A DNA stretch of 5,237 nt from Gammaproteobacteria bacterium (GTDB lineage: Bacteria > Pseudomonadota > Gammaproteobacteria > HK1). Both the position numbers and the translations under genes were made by a program. How positions within the stretch are numbered: the stretch's first letter is position 1; each line of letters begins with the position of its first letter. Positions 1-5,237 of this stretch are shown piece after piece. Under the pieces are notes generated by a model. It was not told the DNA's origin. It did not search any database and worked only from the letters and a program-made list of their open reading frames with translations. The stretch covers positions 1 through 5,237 of the forward strand of contig JAGRHX010001269.1 in NCBI GenBank assembly GCA_020444775.1, written 5' to 3'.

Positions 1-76
1 GATGGCGTGCGGCGACCTGGCATGACCCCGGGACGAGATGAACTGTCACGCATGATCGGCTGTCGCGCGACGTTTG

Positions 77-104
77 CGCAAGTCGTTGGCCGCAAGTCGT
101 TGGG
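77..104. repeat. 14-bp tandem duplication (array A)
   Basis: The unit CGCAAGTCGTTGGC (77-90) is followed directly by CGCAAGTCGTTGGG (91-104), so 13 of 14 bases match. It lies about 120 bp upstream of the hydrolase start and overlaps the best -35-like hexamer. Two further loci in the window carry different units with the same 14-bp period. Confidence 0.85.
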
Positions 105-115
105 CTTGGTAGATT
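86..115 (+). promoter_or_regulatory. Weak sigma70-like promoter candidate for the hydrolase
   Basis: TTGGCC (86-91) and TAGATT (110-115) each match four of six consensus bases, with an 18-bp spacer. The pair overlaps the 14-bp duplication, so a change in repeat number would alter the promoter. In GC-rich DNA such matches are often chance. Start-site data would decide. Confidence 0.22.
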
Positions 116-165
116 GCGTGTTGCCGCTTCGGGTGCTTGCCTGCATGCGCCATCCGTCGACGCGC

Positions 166-177
166 GCAGTGCACTGC
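166..177. promoter_or_regulatory. 12-bp perfect palindrome, possible operator
   Basis: GCAGTGCACTGC is a perfect 6+6 palindrome 45 bp before the hydrolase start codon. A second, shorter palindrome, CGTCGACG, lies at 155-162. The position suits a repressor site downstream of a promoter, but no regulator gene is present to pair with it and a chance palindrome is possible. Confidence 0.25.
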
Positions 178-211
178 TCGTGCGATCGAGCGTCTTGTTC
201 AAACCGTCCGC

Positions 212-216
212 GGAGA
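212..216 (+). promoter_or_regulatory. Ribosome binding site of the hydrolase
   Basis: GGAGA lies 6 nt before the ATG at 223. It decides the start: the upstream in-frame GTG and ATG codons (7, 22, 52, 145) have no comparable site, and residues from 223 on match the start of the hydrolase fold. Confidence 0.75.
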
Positions 217-222
217 TGTTCC

Positions 223-1086
223 ATGGCCATTGGCTACGACCCTTCAGCCGAGTACGAGATCCGCATCTGGGAGGAGACCTTCAGGGAAACTCCGCATCGC
301 ACGCTGATGGCACGCATCTGTCAGCCTCAGGGGAACGGTCCGTTTCCGGTACTGTTGGACCTGCACGGTGGTGCCTGGAACTTCAAGGACCGGATGGCGA
401 ACACGCAGATGGCCGAAGCCATTGCCCGCAGTGGCATGCTGGTGGTCTCGGTGGACATGCGTCTCGCCGGAGAGGCGCCGTACCCTGCCTCGGTGCAGGA
501 CGCTTGTTATGCCGTGCGCTGGCTGAAGCTGCGGGCCGCGGACTGGAACGCCGACCCGGCGACCCTGGGCCTGCTCGGCAGCTCGAGTGGCGGTCATGTC
601 GCCCAGCTCATCGCCATGCGTCCGGACGACCCTCGATACAACGCCATCGAGCTGTCGGGACATCCGGCGATCGACAGCCACGTGCGCTATGTCGCGACGC
701 GGTCACCCATCAGCGATCCGCTGGCGCGATACGAGAACGCGGTGCGCCGGGAGCGGGCCGAGATGATCGGCTACACCAAGACCTACTTCGACCCCTGGGA
801 GAGCATCGAGGAGGCCAATCCGCAGCATATGCTCGACCGCGGTGAGCCGGTGAACCTGCCGCCGATGCTGATCATGCAGGGCGGTGACGACGACAACGTG
901 CTACCCGAGTTCCAGGAACGGTTCGCGACCAGCTATAGGGCCGCGGGCGGCGAGTGTCAGCTTGAGGTCTTCTCCGGCAGCGGCCATCTGTGGGTGCTCG
1001 ACTCGGGGCCGCAGACCGAGCTCGCGCACGACGTGGTGAAGGCCTTCATCGCCCGGCAGTTGGCAGGCGATACTGGTGTCGACTGA
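223..1086 (+). CDS. Alpha/beta hydrolase, esterase-like (HSL/BD-FAE type)
   Basis: A 287-residue serine hydrolase, probably a cytoplasmic carboxylesterase since no signal peptide or membrane segment is visible. The elements occur in order: an oxyanion-hole HGGAW motif (48-52), the RLAGEAPYP segment (80-88) that corresponds to the RLAPE..P region of hormone-sensitive-lipase-type esterases, the nucleophile elbow G119-S-S121-S-G123 with S121 as nucleophile, the acid in GGDDDNV (most likely D223), and H255 in GSGH. The catalytic triad is therefore complete and the length is normal for single-domain members. Residues 150-210 look like the lid or cap. The gene stands alone on the plus strand, converging on tctA 123 bp away. 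Its last codons and TGA are made by the first unit of a 14-bp repeat. Substrate is unknown. An ester or lactone related to the acid carried by the neighbouring transporter is an inference. Kynurenine formamidase-like activity is another possibility for this fold. Confidence 0.93.
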   Translation: MAIGYDPSAEYEIRIWEETFRETPHRTLMARICQPQGNGPFPVLLDLHGGAWNFKDRMANTQMAEAIARSGMLVVSVDMRLAGEAPYPASVQDACYAVRWLKLRAADWNADPATLGLLGSSSGGHVAQLIAMRPDDPRYNAIELSGHPAIDSHVRYVATRSPISDPLARYENAVRRERAEMIGYTKTYFDPWESIEEANPQHMLDRGEPVNLPPMLIMQGGDDDNVLPEFQERFATSYRAAGGECQLEVFSGSGHLWVLDSGPQTELAHDVVKAFIARQLAGDTGVD

Positions 1087-1128
1087 CTGGCGACGACTGA
1101 CTGGTGTCGACTGACTGGCGACGACTGA
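1073..1128. repeat. Tandem repeat, 2 x 28 bp = 4 x 14 bp (array B), overlapping the hydrolase stop
   Basis: Two perfect 28-bp copies (1073-1100 and 1101-1128) are each built of two related 14-mers, CTGGTGTCGACTGA and CTGGCGACGACTGA, which differ at two bases. The four units start at 1073, 1087, 1101 and 1115. Every unit ends in TGA, and the TGA of unit 1 (1084-1086) is the hydrolase stop codon. The other three units lie in the hydrolase 3' untranslated region. The perfect 28-bp identity points to a recent duplication. Confidence 0.95.
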
Positions 1129-1146
1129 GATGCACGATGCTCCGGG

Positions 1147-1166
1147 CGGGCCGAGATGCCCGTTTT
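1147..1166 (+). terminator. Candidate Rho-independent terminator of the hydrolase
   Basis: CGGGC (1147-1151) pairs with GCCCG (1158-1162) around the six-base loop CGAGAT, followed at once by TTTT (1163-1166). G-U pairs between G1144-1146 and the T-run could extend the stem. It sits 60 bp after the stop and faces the convergent tctA end. The stem and T-run are short, so termination may be partial. On the minus strand no T-run follows, so it would not serve tctA in the same way. Confidence 0.45.
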
Positions 1167-1209
1167 GGAGCGCTACCATCGAGCGGTGCGCTGGTGCCCG
1201 TGCTGGCGC

Positions 1210-2745
1210 TCAGCTGCTGCCTGCTGTCGTCTCGGCCTTGCGTCGACCACGGGCGCGCCACCACTCCAGCCAGTACGGTGCCGCCAGGGTGATGCCCAGC
1301 AGCACCCAGAGCACATTGCCGATGGGCGAGCTGAACAACACGGTCCAGTCGCCCTGGCTGATGCGCATGGCGCGCAGCAGATACTGCTCGAGCAGCGGCC
1401 CGAGCACGCAGCCGATGAGGATCGCGGCGACGTGGAAGCCCGTTCGACGGGCCAGGTAGCCGATGACCCCGAAGGCTAGCGCCAGATACATGTCGAAAGG
1501 ATAGGTGCGCGCGACATAGGCGCCGGTCAGCGTGAACGACAGGATCACCGGCGCCATGTAGTTGGTGGATATCAGGGTGATTCGCGACATGTAGCGGGCC
1601 AGCGGCAGGATCACCGGGATCATGAAGATATAGGTGACAGCCATGGTCACCAGCACGCCATAACCGAGCTCCGGATTCTCCGCGAACAGCTGCGGACCGA
1701 GCAGCACGTCGTGCATCTGCAGCACGATCATCATCACCGCCGCGGTCAGACCGCCGGGCAGACCCAGCACCAGCAGTGGAATCAGCGTGCCCGAGGTGAC
1801 GCCGTTATTGGCGGACTCTGGGGCGATCAGCCCTTCCGGATGCCCGGTGCCATACAGCTCCGGCGTGCGGGAGTAGAGCCTGGACTGCTGGTAGGCGGTG
1901 AATGCCGCGATGCCGGCACCGGCGCCGGGCACCACGCCGATCAGCAGGCCGATGAGACTGGTCCAGACCACGTGCCACCAGCGCTGGAAGGTCATACGCA
2001 CGCCTTCGAGGGTCGGCCCCCAGCCACTCTGGGCCATCAAGGCACGGCCCTTCTCGGTGACGATCGACTTGCCCTCGATGATGAGGAAGGCCTCCGATAC
2101 CGCGAACAGGCCGACCAGCGCGGGAATGATGGGCAAGCCGTCGTACAGCTCGAGAAAGCCCATGGTGCCGCGCGGCGTGCCGTAGATGTGATCGGCCCCG
2201 ATCGCGCCGAGCATCATGCCGAACAGACCCGCGATCAGTCCCTTGAGCGGGTCGCCGGCGGCGATCGAGGCGATGAGGGACATGCCGAACAACATGATCA
2301 CCACCATCTCCACGCTGTGCACGTAGTAGACCACCTGGGTCAGCAGTGGCAGCGCAAGAATCGCGATGATGGTGGTGAACAGGCCACCAAAGGTGGAGGC
2401 GGTGAACGACATCGCCAGCGCTTGCGGGGCACGACCCTGCTGGGTCATCGGGTAGCCATCCAGCGGCGTGGCCGCGGCGCCGCCGGTGCCGGGAATGTTG
2501 ACCAGGATGGCTGGTATGCCCGCGCCCATGCGCGAGGCGCAGTACAGCGCGACCATGAACACCAGGCCGGTCTCGACATCGACCGAGAGCGCGATGGGCA
2601 GCAGGATGATGATCGTGTTGGCGGCGCTGAAACCGGGGATGGCGCCGACCACGATGCCGAGCACGACCGCCGGAAGGATTACGTACCACTGGCTGAACGC
2701 GTGCAGAAAGGCCGGTAGCACCAGGTCGACGAAAGATGCGTCCAT
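1210..2745 (-). CDS. tctA: Tripartite tricarboxylate transporter, large permease TctA
   Basis: Large membrane subunit of a TTT-family secondary transporter, expected in the inner membrane with TctB. The 511 residues match the usual length of about 500 and contain roughly ten to twelve hydrophobic segments. Family signatures are visible in both halves: GAIPGF (34-39); the loop NIPGTGGAAATPLDGYPM (83-100), which aligns with the NxPG...TxxDGYPM signature; GVVPGAGAG (270-278), a second PG motif as expected from the internal repeat; and ESANNGVTSGTLIPLLVLGLPG (310-331). The C-terminus is a basic cytoplasmic tail. It is the last gene of tctCBA, 53 bp after tctB. The ATG at 2745 has only a weak GAG (2754-2756) as ribosome site, preceded by a C-rich, nearly G-free stretch. 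Residues 68-76 read YCASRMGAG where many family members have a YGGS-like sequence, so this is a divergent branch and citrate should not be assumed as substrate. Confidence 0.95.
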   Translation of the reverse strand: MDASFVDLVLPAFLHAFSQWYVILPAVVLGIVVGAIPGFSAANTIIILLPIALSVDVETGLVFMVALYCASRMGAGIPAILVNIPGTGGAAATPLDGYPMTQQGRAPQALAMSFTASTFGGLFTTIIAILALPLLTQVVYYVHSVEMVVIMLFGMSLIASIAAGDPLKGLIAGLFGMMLGAIGADHIYGTPRGTMGFLELYDGLPIIPALVGLFAVSEAFLIIEGKSIVTEKGRALMAQSGWGPTLEGVRMTFQRWWHVVWTSLIGLLIGVVPGAGAGIAAFTAYQQSRLYSRTPELYGTGHPEGLIAPESANNGVTSGTLIPLLVLGLPGGLTAAVMMIVLQMHDVLLGPQLFAENPELGYGVLVTMAVTYIFMIPVILPLARYMSRITLISTNYMAPVILSFTLTGAYVARTYPFDMYLALAFGVIGYLARRTGFHVAAILIGCVLGPLLEQYLLRAMRISQGDWTVLFSSPIGNVLWVLLGITLAAPYWLEWWRARGRRKAETTAGSS

Positions 2746-2757
2746 CGTTGGGTCTCA

Positions 2758-2790
2758 GTGGCGGTAGGGGCGGGTGGGAGGATGGGGGAG
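2758..2790 (-). promoter_or_regulatory. C-rich, G-poor intercistronic segment with G-quadruplex motif opposite
   Basis: In the tctB-tctA gap the operon transcript has 23 C and only 2 G in 33 nt. The plus (template) strand carries GGGG (2767-2770), GGG (2772-2774), GGG (2776-2778) and GGGGG (2784-2788), which fits the canonical four-tract G-quadruplex pattern with loops of 1, 1 and 5 bases. A C-rich, unstructured transcript is also what a Rho loading site looks like. The composition is seen directly. Either function is inference. Confidence 0.4.
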
Positions 2791-2798
2791 GAGAAGCT

Positions 2799-3314
2799 TC
2801 AGCGCAGCAGCATGTCCATCATGCGTTCGAACGGTCCCTCCGGGAAGCGGGTGTGGAACGCAACGATGAATATCAGATAGCCGGACAGCGACAGCAGCGC
2901 AGCGACCAGCACCGCGCGTAGCGGTCTGGCCCCGCCGGAGAGCAACACGATGGCGATGGACAAGAAGGCGAAGTTCGACAGCGTGAAGCCGCCACCGTTC
3001 TGGATCAGCAGAATGTACGCGAGCGTCAGGACCAGCAGGGCCAGACGTCGCAGCAGCACGCTACGATCGCCGCCCTGGGCACGGCTCAGGGATCGCGGCG
3101 CAGCCGGGACTGCGGGCGTGTCGCGCAGTATGGCCAGGACCCGGCTGACGACGAACACCAGGCTCACCACAATCAGCGAGAAACCGACCAGGTAGGCGCT
3201 GAACTTCGCTTCCCAGGGTCCATCGAGCACGGACTCGATATAGTAGCTGGTAAACACGATCGCGAGCACTGGAAGCACCAGCTCGGCCAGCATCCGGTTA
3301 CGCCGCTCCCGCAT
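2799..3314 (-). CDS. tctB: Tripartite tricarboxylate transporter, small membrane subunit TctB
   Basis: Small membrane subunit that partners TctA. The protein has 171 residues and four to five hydrophobic segments (about 10-28, 40-62, 88-105, 109-127, 131-153) with a basic, low-complexity linker between the second and third (64-90). This is the pattern and size of the poorly conserved TctB family, and its place between tctC and tctA supports the call. The C-terminus RFPEGPFE (156-163) resembles the short proline-rich tail of the family. Two ATGs are close together: the one at 3320 is only 2 nt from the GGAGG at 3323-3327, whereas the one at 3314 has an ideal 8-nt spacing, so 3314 is chosen. 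That ribosome site is the 3' arm of a strong hairpin (3321-3345), suggesting reduced or conditional translation relative to tctC. The subunit has no known catalytic residues to check. Confidence 0.88.
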   Translation of the reverse strand: MRERRNRMLAELVLPVLAIVFTSYYIESVLDGPWEAKFSAYLVGFSLIVVSLVFVVSRVLAILRDTPAVPAAPRSLSRAQGGDRSVLLRRLALLVLTLAYILLIQNGGGFTLSNFAFLSIAIVLLSGGARPLRAVLVAALLSLSGYLIFIVAFHTRFPEGPFERMMDMLLR

Positions 3315-3320
3315 CCTCAT

Positions 3321-3345
3321 CCCCTCCGCCGGCTCGGCGAAGGGG
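3321..3345 (-). promoter_or_regulatory. Hairpin sequestering the tctB ribosome binding site
   Basis: In the operon transcript CCCCUUCGCC (3345-3336) pairs with GGCGGAGGGG (3330-3321) around the loop GAGCC: ten pairs, one of them a U-G wobble. The 3' arm contains the only Shine-Dalgarno sequence of tctB. A weaker 5-bp stem (ATCGG/CCGAT, 3366-3382) overlaps the tctC stop just upstream. No T-run follows, so this is not a normal terminator. It could lower tctB and tctA translation or protect the tctC message from 3' decay. Confidence 0.6.
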
Positions 3346-3381
3346 GCTTGGCATGGACTGCCTGCATCGGCATTGCTCCGA

Positions 3382-4380
3382 TCATTTCTTGCCGGTCAAC
3401 AGCGGCTGATACTGCCGGGCCAGGGCGATGATGTTGTCCGCGTATTCGTTGCAGGCGGCCTCGTCGCCGGGTTGCACGGTTTCCCAGGCAACCTTGGCCT
3501 TTGCCATCTCGCCCGGCAGGTCCGGGTCGGCGAAGGTCTTGTTCAAGGTGTCGATCAGCACCTGCAGCCGTTCCGGGTACATCTCCCGGGCCTTGGTGTG
3601 GATGGCAAAGGCACGCGAGGAGGGCAGCGCGGGGATCTTGCTGCCAAACACATCGTTGACCGGTGGCGCGTTGTCCAGGTCCGCCGCCATGTCGTTCTTG
3701 GGATGGAAGACGGTCAGGATCCGGGAGCTGTCACCGGTCCTGGGCTTGACACCGACCGGCAGACAACCGATGTCCACCTCACCGGTCATCACCCCGGCGA
3801 TGGTCTTGTTGCCGCCGGACAGTGGCACCAGGTTGAACTTGGCACCGGTTGCCTCGCCCAGCGCCAGGGTCCCGATCGAGGCGGGATGCGGCAGGCGGCT
3901 GGTGCCCACCGTGAGGGTCTTCTTGCGGGCGGCCTCGACCACCTGCTCGATGGTCTGGAACGGGCTTTCCTTGCGCACGAAGATGCAGCACATCTCGACG
4001 TCGGTCTGGAAGAAGTAGATCCAGTCCTTGCGGAACTCGTACTCAGGCTTTTGCAACACCCAGCCGATGAGCTCGGGCCCCATGTTGCCGAACAGCAGAT
4101 TGTAGGCATCCGGCTCGCGCTTGCCGGTGTAGACCGCGTATCCCACCTGACCCGATGCGCCGGGGAAGAAACCCGGTTCGACCTTGACCCCCAGATGCTT
4201 GCTCCAGACGTTGCCGATCGCCCGCAATGCACGGTCGGCGCCGCCGCCGGCTCGGGTCGCGACGATCACGTCCAGGTCACGCTCGGGGAAACCGGCGGCA
4301 CGTACGCCGAACGGCAGGGTTGCGGCAGCGCCGAGCGCTGCCGAGCCGGCGATGAACCGGCGACGGTTGAATACAGGCAT
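3382..4380 (-). CDS. tctC: TTT solute-binding protein TctC, with Tat-type signal
   Basis: Periplasmic binding protein of the TTT system (Bug/TctC family), 332 residues, the usual length. The N-terminus NRRRFIAG (5-12), followed by an Ala-rich hydrophobic stretch and VRAAG (26-30), looks like a twin-arginine signal peptide cleaved near residue 28. The mature part shows the two ligand-site loops of the family in divergent form: [10 protein letters not shown] (41-50) and PGASGQVGY (73-81). [16 protein letters not shown] (159-174), [20 protein letters not shown] (186-205) and the C-terminal helices fit the second lobe. The start at 4380 is fixed by AGGAGG (4388-4393) 7 nt upstream. A longer frame to 4557 only translates the 14-bp repeat and is rejected. 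First gene of tctCBA, divergent from the aldo/keto reductase. Two adjacent cysteines (C131, C132) are unusual for the family as I know it. The ligand is not predictable; a carboxylic acid is the general expectation. Confidence 0.93.
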   Translation of the reverse strand: MPVFNRRRFIAGSAALGAAATLPFGVRAAGFPERDLDVIVATRAGGGADRALRAIGNVWSKHLGVKVEPGFFPGASGQVGYAVYTGKREPDAYNLLFGNMGPELIGWVLQKPEYEFRKDWIYFFQTDVEMCCIFVRKESPFQTIEQVVEAARKKTLTVGTSRLPHPASIGTLALGEATGAKFNLVPLSGGNKTIAGVMTGEVDIGCLPVGVKPRTGDSSRILTVFHPKNDMAADLDNAPPVNDVFGSKIPALPSSRAFAIHTKAREMYPERLQVLIDTLNKTFADPDLPGEMAKAKVAWETVQPGDEAACNEYADNIIALARQYQPLLTGKK

Positions 4381-4387
4381 CTTCGTT

Positions 4388-4393
4388 CCTCCT
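4388..4393 (-). promoter_or_regulatory. Strong ribosome binding site of tctC
   Basis: The transcript reads AGGAGG with a 7-nt spacer to the ATG at 4380, a near-perfect Shine-Dalgarno. It is by far the best in the operon, in keeping with a binding protein made in excess over its permease. It begins 2 nt after the end of a perfect 8-bp hairpin. Confidence 0.9.
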
Positions 4394-4395
4394 CG

Positions 4396-4416
4396 GCACC
4401 CGGTCACGCCGGGTGC
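4396..4416 (-). promoter_or_regulatory. Hairpin abutting the tctC ribosome binding site
   Basis: GCACCCGG (4416-4409 in the transcript) pairs with CCGGGTGC (4403-4396) around the 5-nt loop CGTGA: eight uninterrupted, mostly G-C pairs. It ends 2 nt before AGGAGG. In that position it can stabilise the 5' end of the message or hinder ribosome loading. Read on the plus strand it is followed by TTCTT, so weak terminator activity toward the aldo/keto reductase side is an alternative. Confidence 0.55.
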
Positions 4417-4472
4417 TTCTTGGTGTGGATCGCCGGCGGCGCGTTCTTGACGGCGCTCCTGACGGCTTTCAT
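4404..4472 (-). CDS. Possible 22-residue leader peptide upstream of tctC
   Basis: An ATG at 4472 opens a 22-codon frame (starting [10 protein letters not shown], ending HTKKHPA) whose TGA lies in the loop of the hairpin before the tctC ribosome site. A weak AGG (4480-4482), part of the last repeat unit, sits 7 nt upstream. A ribosome finishing this frame would cover the hairpin's 5' arm and free the tctC site, as in translational attenuators. The frame is short enough to occur by chance, and no known leader peptide is recognised. Confidence 0.2.
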   Translation of the reverse strand: MKAVRSAVKNAPPAIHTKKHPA

Positions 4473-4476
4473 TGGC

Positions 4477-4544
4477 GAACCTGCGGCGGCGAACCTGCGG
4501 CGGCGAACCTGCGGCGGTGAACCTGCGGCGGCGAACCTGCGGCG
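4477..4544. repeat. 14-bp tandem repeat, five units (array C)
   Basis: The unit GAACCTGCGGCGGC starts at 4477, 4491, 4505, 4519 and 4533. Units 1, 2 and 4 are identical, unit 3 ends in T instead of C, and unit 5 departs only in its last two bases. GGC at 4474-4476 extends the match leftward. The array is between tctC and the aldo/keto reductase and, if the candidate promoter at 4581-4610 is used, lies in the tctC 5' leader, where each transcript unit reads GCCGCCGCAGGTTC. The near identity suggests active slippage or recent expansion. Confidence 0.95.
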
Positions 4545-4580
4545 CGTCGACCGGCAAACGGGTAGCATCGCCGATGAGGG

Positions 4581-4610
4581 AGAATCGCGGCTGAGGTGCG
4601 CGGTCGTCAA
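4581..4610 (-). promoter_or_regulatory. Candidate sigma70 promoter for tctCBA
   Basis: On the minus strand TTGACG (4610-4605, five of six consensus bases) is followed after 18 bp by GATTCT (4586-4581, three of six). Transcription would begin near 4575, giving a tctC leader of about 195 nt that includes the whole 14-bp array and the hairpin. The -35 is good and the -10 poor, as for an activator-dependent promoter. Confidence 0.33.
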
Positions 4611-4649
4611 GTCCGTGCCGTGTCCGCCGCTGTTCCGCCGGCCGCTCCT

Positions 4650-4671
4650 CAGGCCAATCATCGGCGGCCTG
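4650..4671. promoter_or_regulatory. Inverted repeat upstream of the aldo/keto reductase
   Basis: CAGGCC (4650-4655) and GGCCTG (4666-4671) form a perfect 6-bp inverted repeat with a 10-bp spacer, ending 18 bp before the reductase start. It could be a dimeric regulator site or a leader hairpin just before the ribosome site. No regulator gene is in view. Confidence 0.25.
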
Positions 4672-4676
4672 TCACC

Positions 4677-4681
4677 GAGGA
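4677..4681 (+). promoter_or_regulatory. Ribosome binding site of the aldo/keto reductase
   Basis: GAGGA lies 8 nt before the ATG at 4690. It supports that start, which also gives the expected AKR N-terminal RTLG strand. Confidence 0.7.
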
Positions 4682-4689
4682 TCGAGAAG

Positions 4690-5237
<548 letters not shown>

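Larger units (their letters stand above)
1..222. other. Non-coding flank upstream of the hydrolase
   Basis: No convincing gene is seen. The hydrolase frame stays open to the left edge, but the residues it would add are Cys- and Arg-rich, match no part of the hydrolase fold and follow no ribosome site, so they are treated as untranslated. Short plus-strand frames ending at TGA 23-25 or TGA 39-41 could be the last residues of a gene entering from the left, but this cannot be tested here. The segment holds a 14-bp tandem duplication, a 12-bp palindrome and a weak promoter-like pair, listed separately. Confidence 0.6.
4381..4689. other. Divergent intergenic region between tctC and the aldo/keto reductase
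   Basis: This 309-bp gap must hold the promoters of both divergent genes. It contains, from left to right, the tctC ribosome site, an 8-bp hairpin, a possible short leader frame, five 14-bp repeats, a promoter-like pair facing tctC, an inverted repeat and the reductase ribosome site. No convincing promoter facing the reductase is seen; AATCAT (4656-4661) is the nearest -10-like hexamer, without a good -35. No protein-coding gene of normal size is supported. Confidence 0.7.

Noticed and set aside
2..41. 3' end of an upstream plus-strand gene (TGA at 23-25 or 39-41)
   Set aside because: Only 7-12 residues are visible in either frame, too few to recognise any family.
7..222. Upstream in-frame extension of the hydrolase from GTG 7
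   Set aside because: The added residues are Cys/Arg-rich, fit no fold element and lack a ribosome site, while ATG 223 has GGAGA at good spacing.
1168..1211. GAGCGC / GCGCTC inverted repeat as a tctA terminator
   Set aside because: Arms are only 6 bp with a 32-nt loop and no T-run follows on the minus strand.
1711..2718. Long plus-strand frame of 335 codons opposite tctA
   Set aside because: It is His/Asp/Gln/Arg-rich, a usual antisense shadow of a membrane protein in GC-rich DNA, and tctA on the other strand is clearly real.
3315..3320. Start of tctB at ATG 3320
   Set aside because: GGAGG is only 2 nt away, too close for initiation. The ATG at 3314 has 8-nt spacing.
4477..4544. CRISPR array
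   Set aside because: The units are 14 bp with no spacers between them, and no cas gene is present.
4381..4557. N-terminal extension of TctC to 4557
   Set aside because: It only translates the 14-bp repeats. The signal peptide starts at 4380 behind a near-perfect AGGAGG.

Overview
The window is GC-rich proteobacterial DNA. The protein families and strong Shine-Dalgarno sites fit a beta- or gammaproteobacterium, but genus cannot be read from this sequence. It looks like an accessory transport-plus-catabolism locus: a tripartite tricarboxylate transporter (TTT) operon flanked by an esterase-like hydrolase and an aldo/keto reductase. No RNA gene, insertion sequence, integrase, CRISPR array or phage gene was seen.

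Layout, left to right. Positions 1-222 are a non-coding flank holding a 14-bp tandem duplication and a 12-bp palindrome. An alpha/beta hydrolase (+, 223-1086) follows and ends inside a second 14-bp-period repeat (1073-1128), with a candidate terminator at 1147-1166. Convergent to it, on the minus strand, lies a complete operon read tctC (3382-4380), tctB (2799-3314), tctA (1210-2745). The 309-bp divergent region 4381-4689 holds the tctC ribosome site, a strong hairpin, a third 14-bp-period array (five units) and a candidate promoter. An aldo/keto reductase (+, from 4690) runs off the right edge.

How it may work together (inference): TctC is a periplasmic, probably Tat-exported, solute-binding protein that delivers an organic acid to the TctA/TctB membrane complex. 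The hydrolase could cleave an ester or lactone, and the aldo/keto reductase could reduce or oxidise a carbonyl in the same pathway. The substrate is unknown. No regulator gene lies in the window.

The coding content is ordinary. The notable part is the non-coding DNA: three unrelated tandem repeats share a 14-bp period in three gene gaps, the tctB ribosome site is buried in a 10-bp hairpin, another hairpin abuts the tctC ribosome site, and the tctB-tctA gap is a C-rich, nearly G-free transcript segment whose complement is a G-quadruplex motif.
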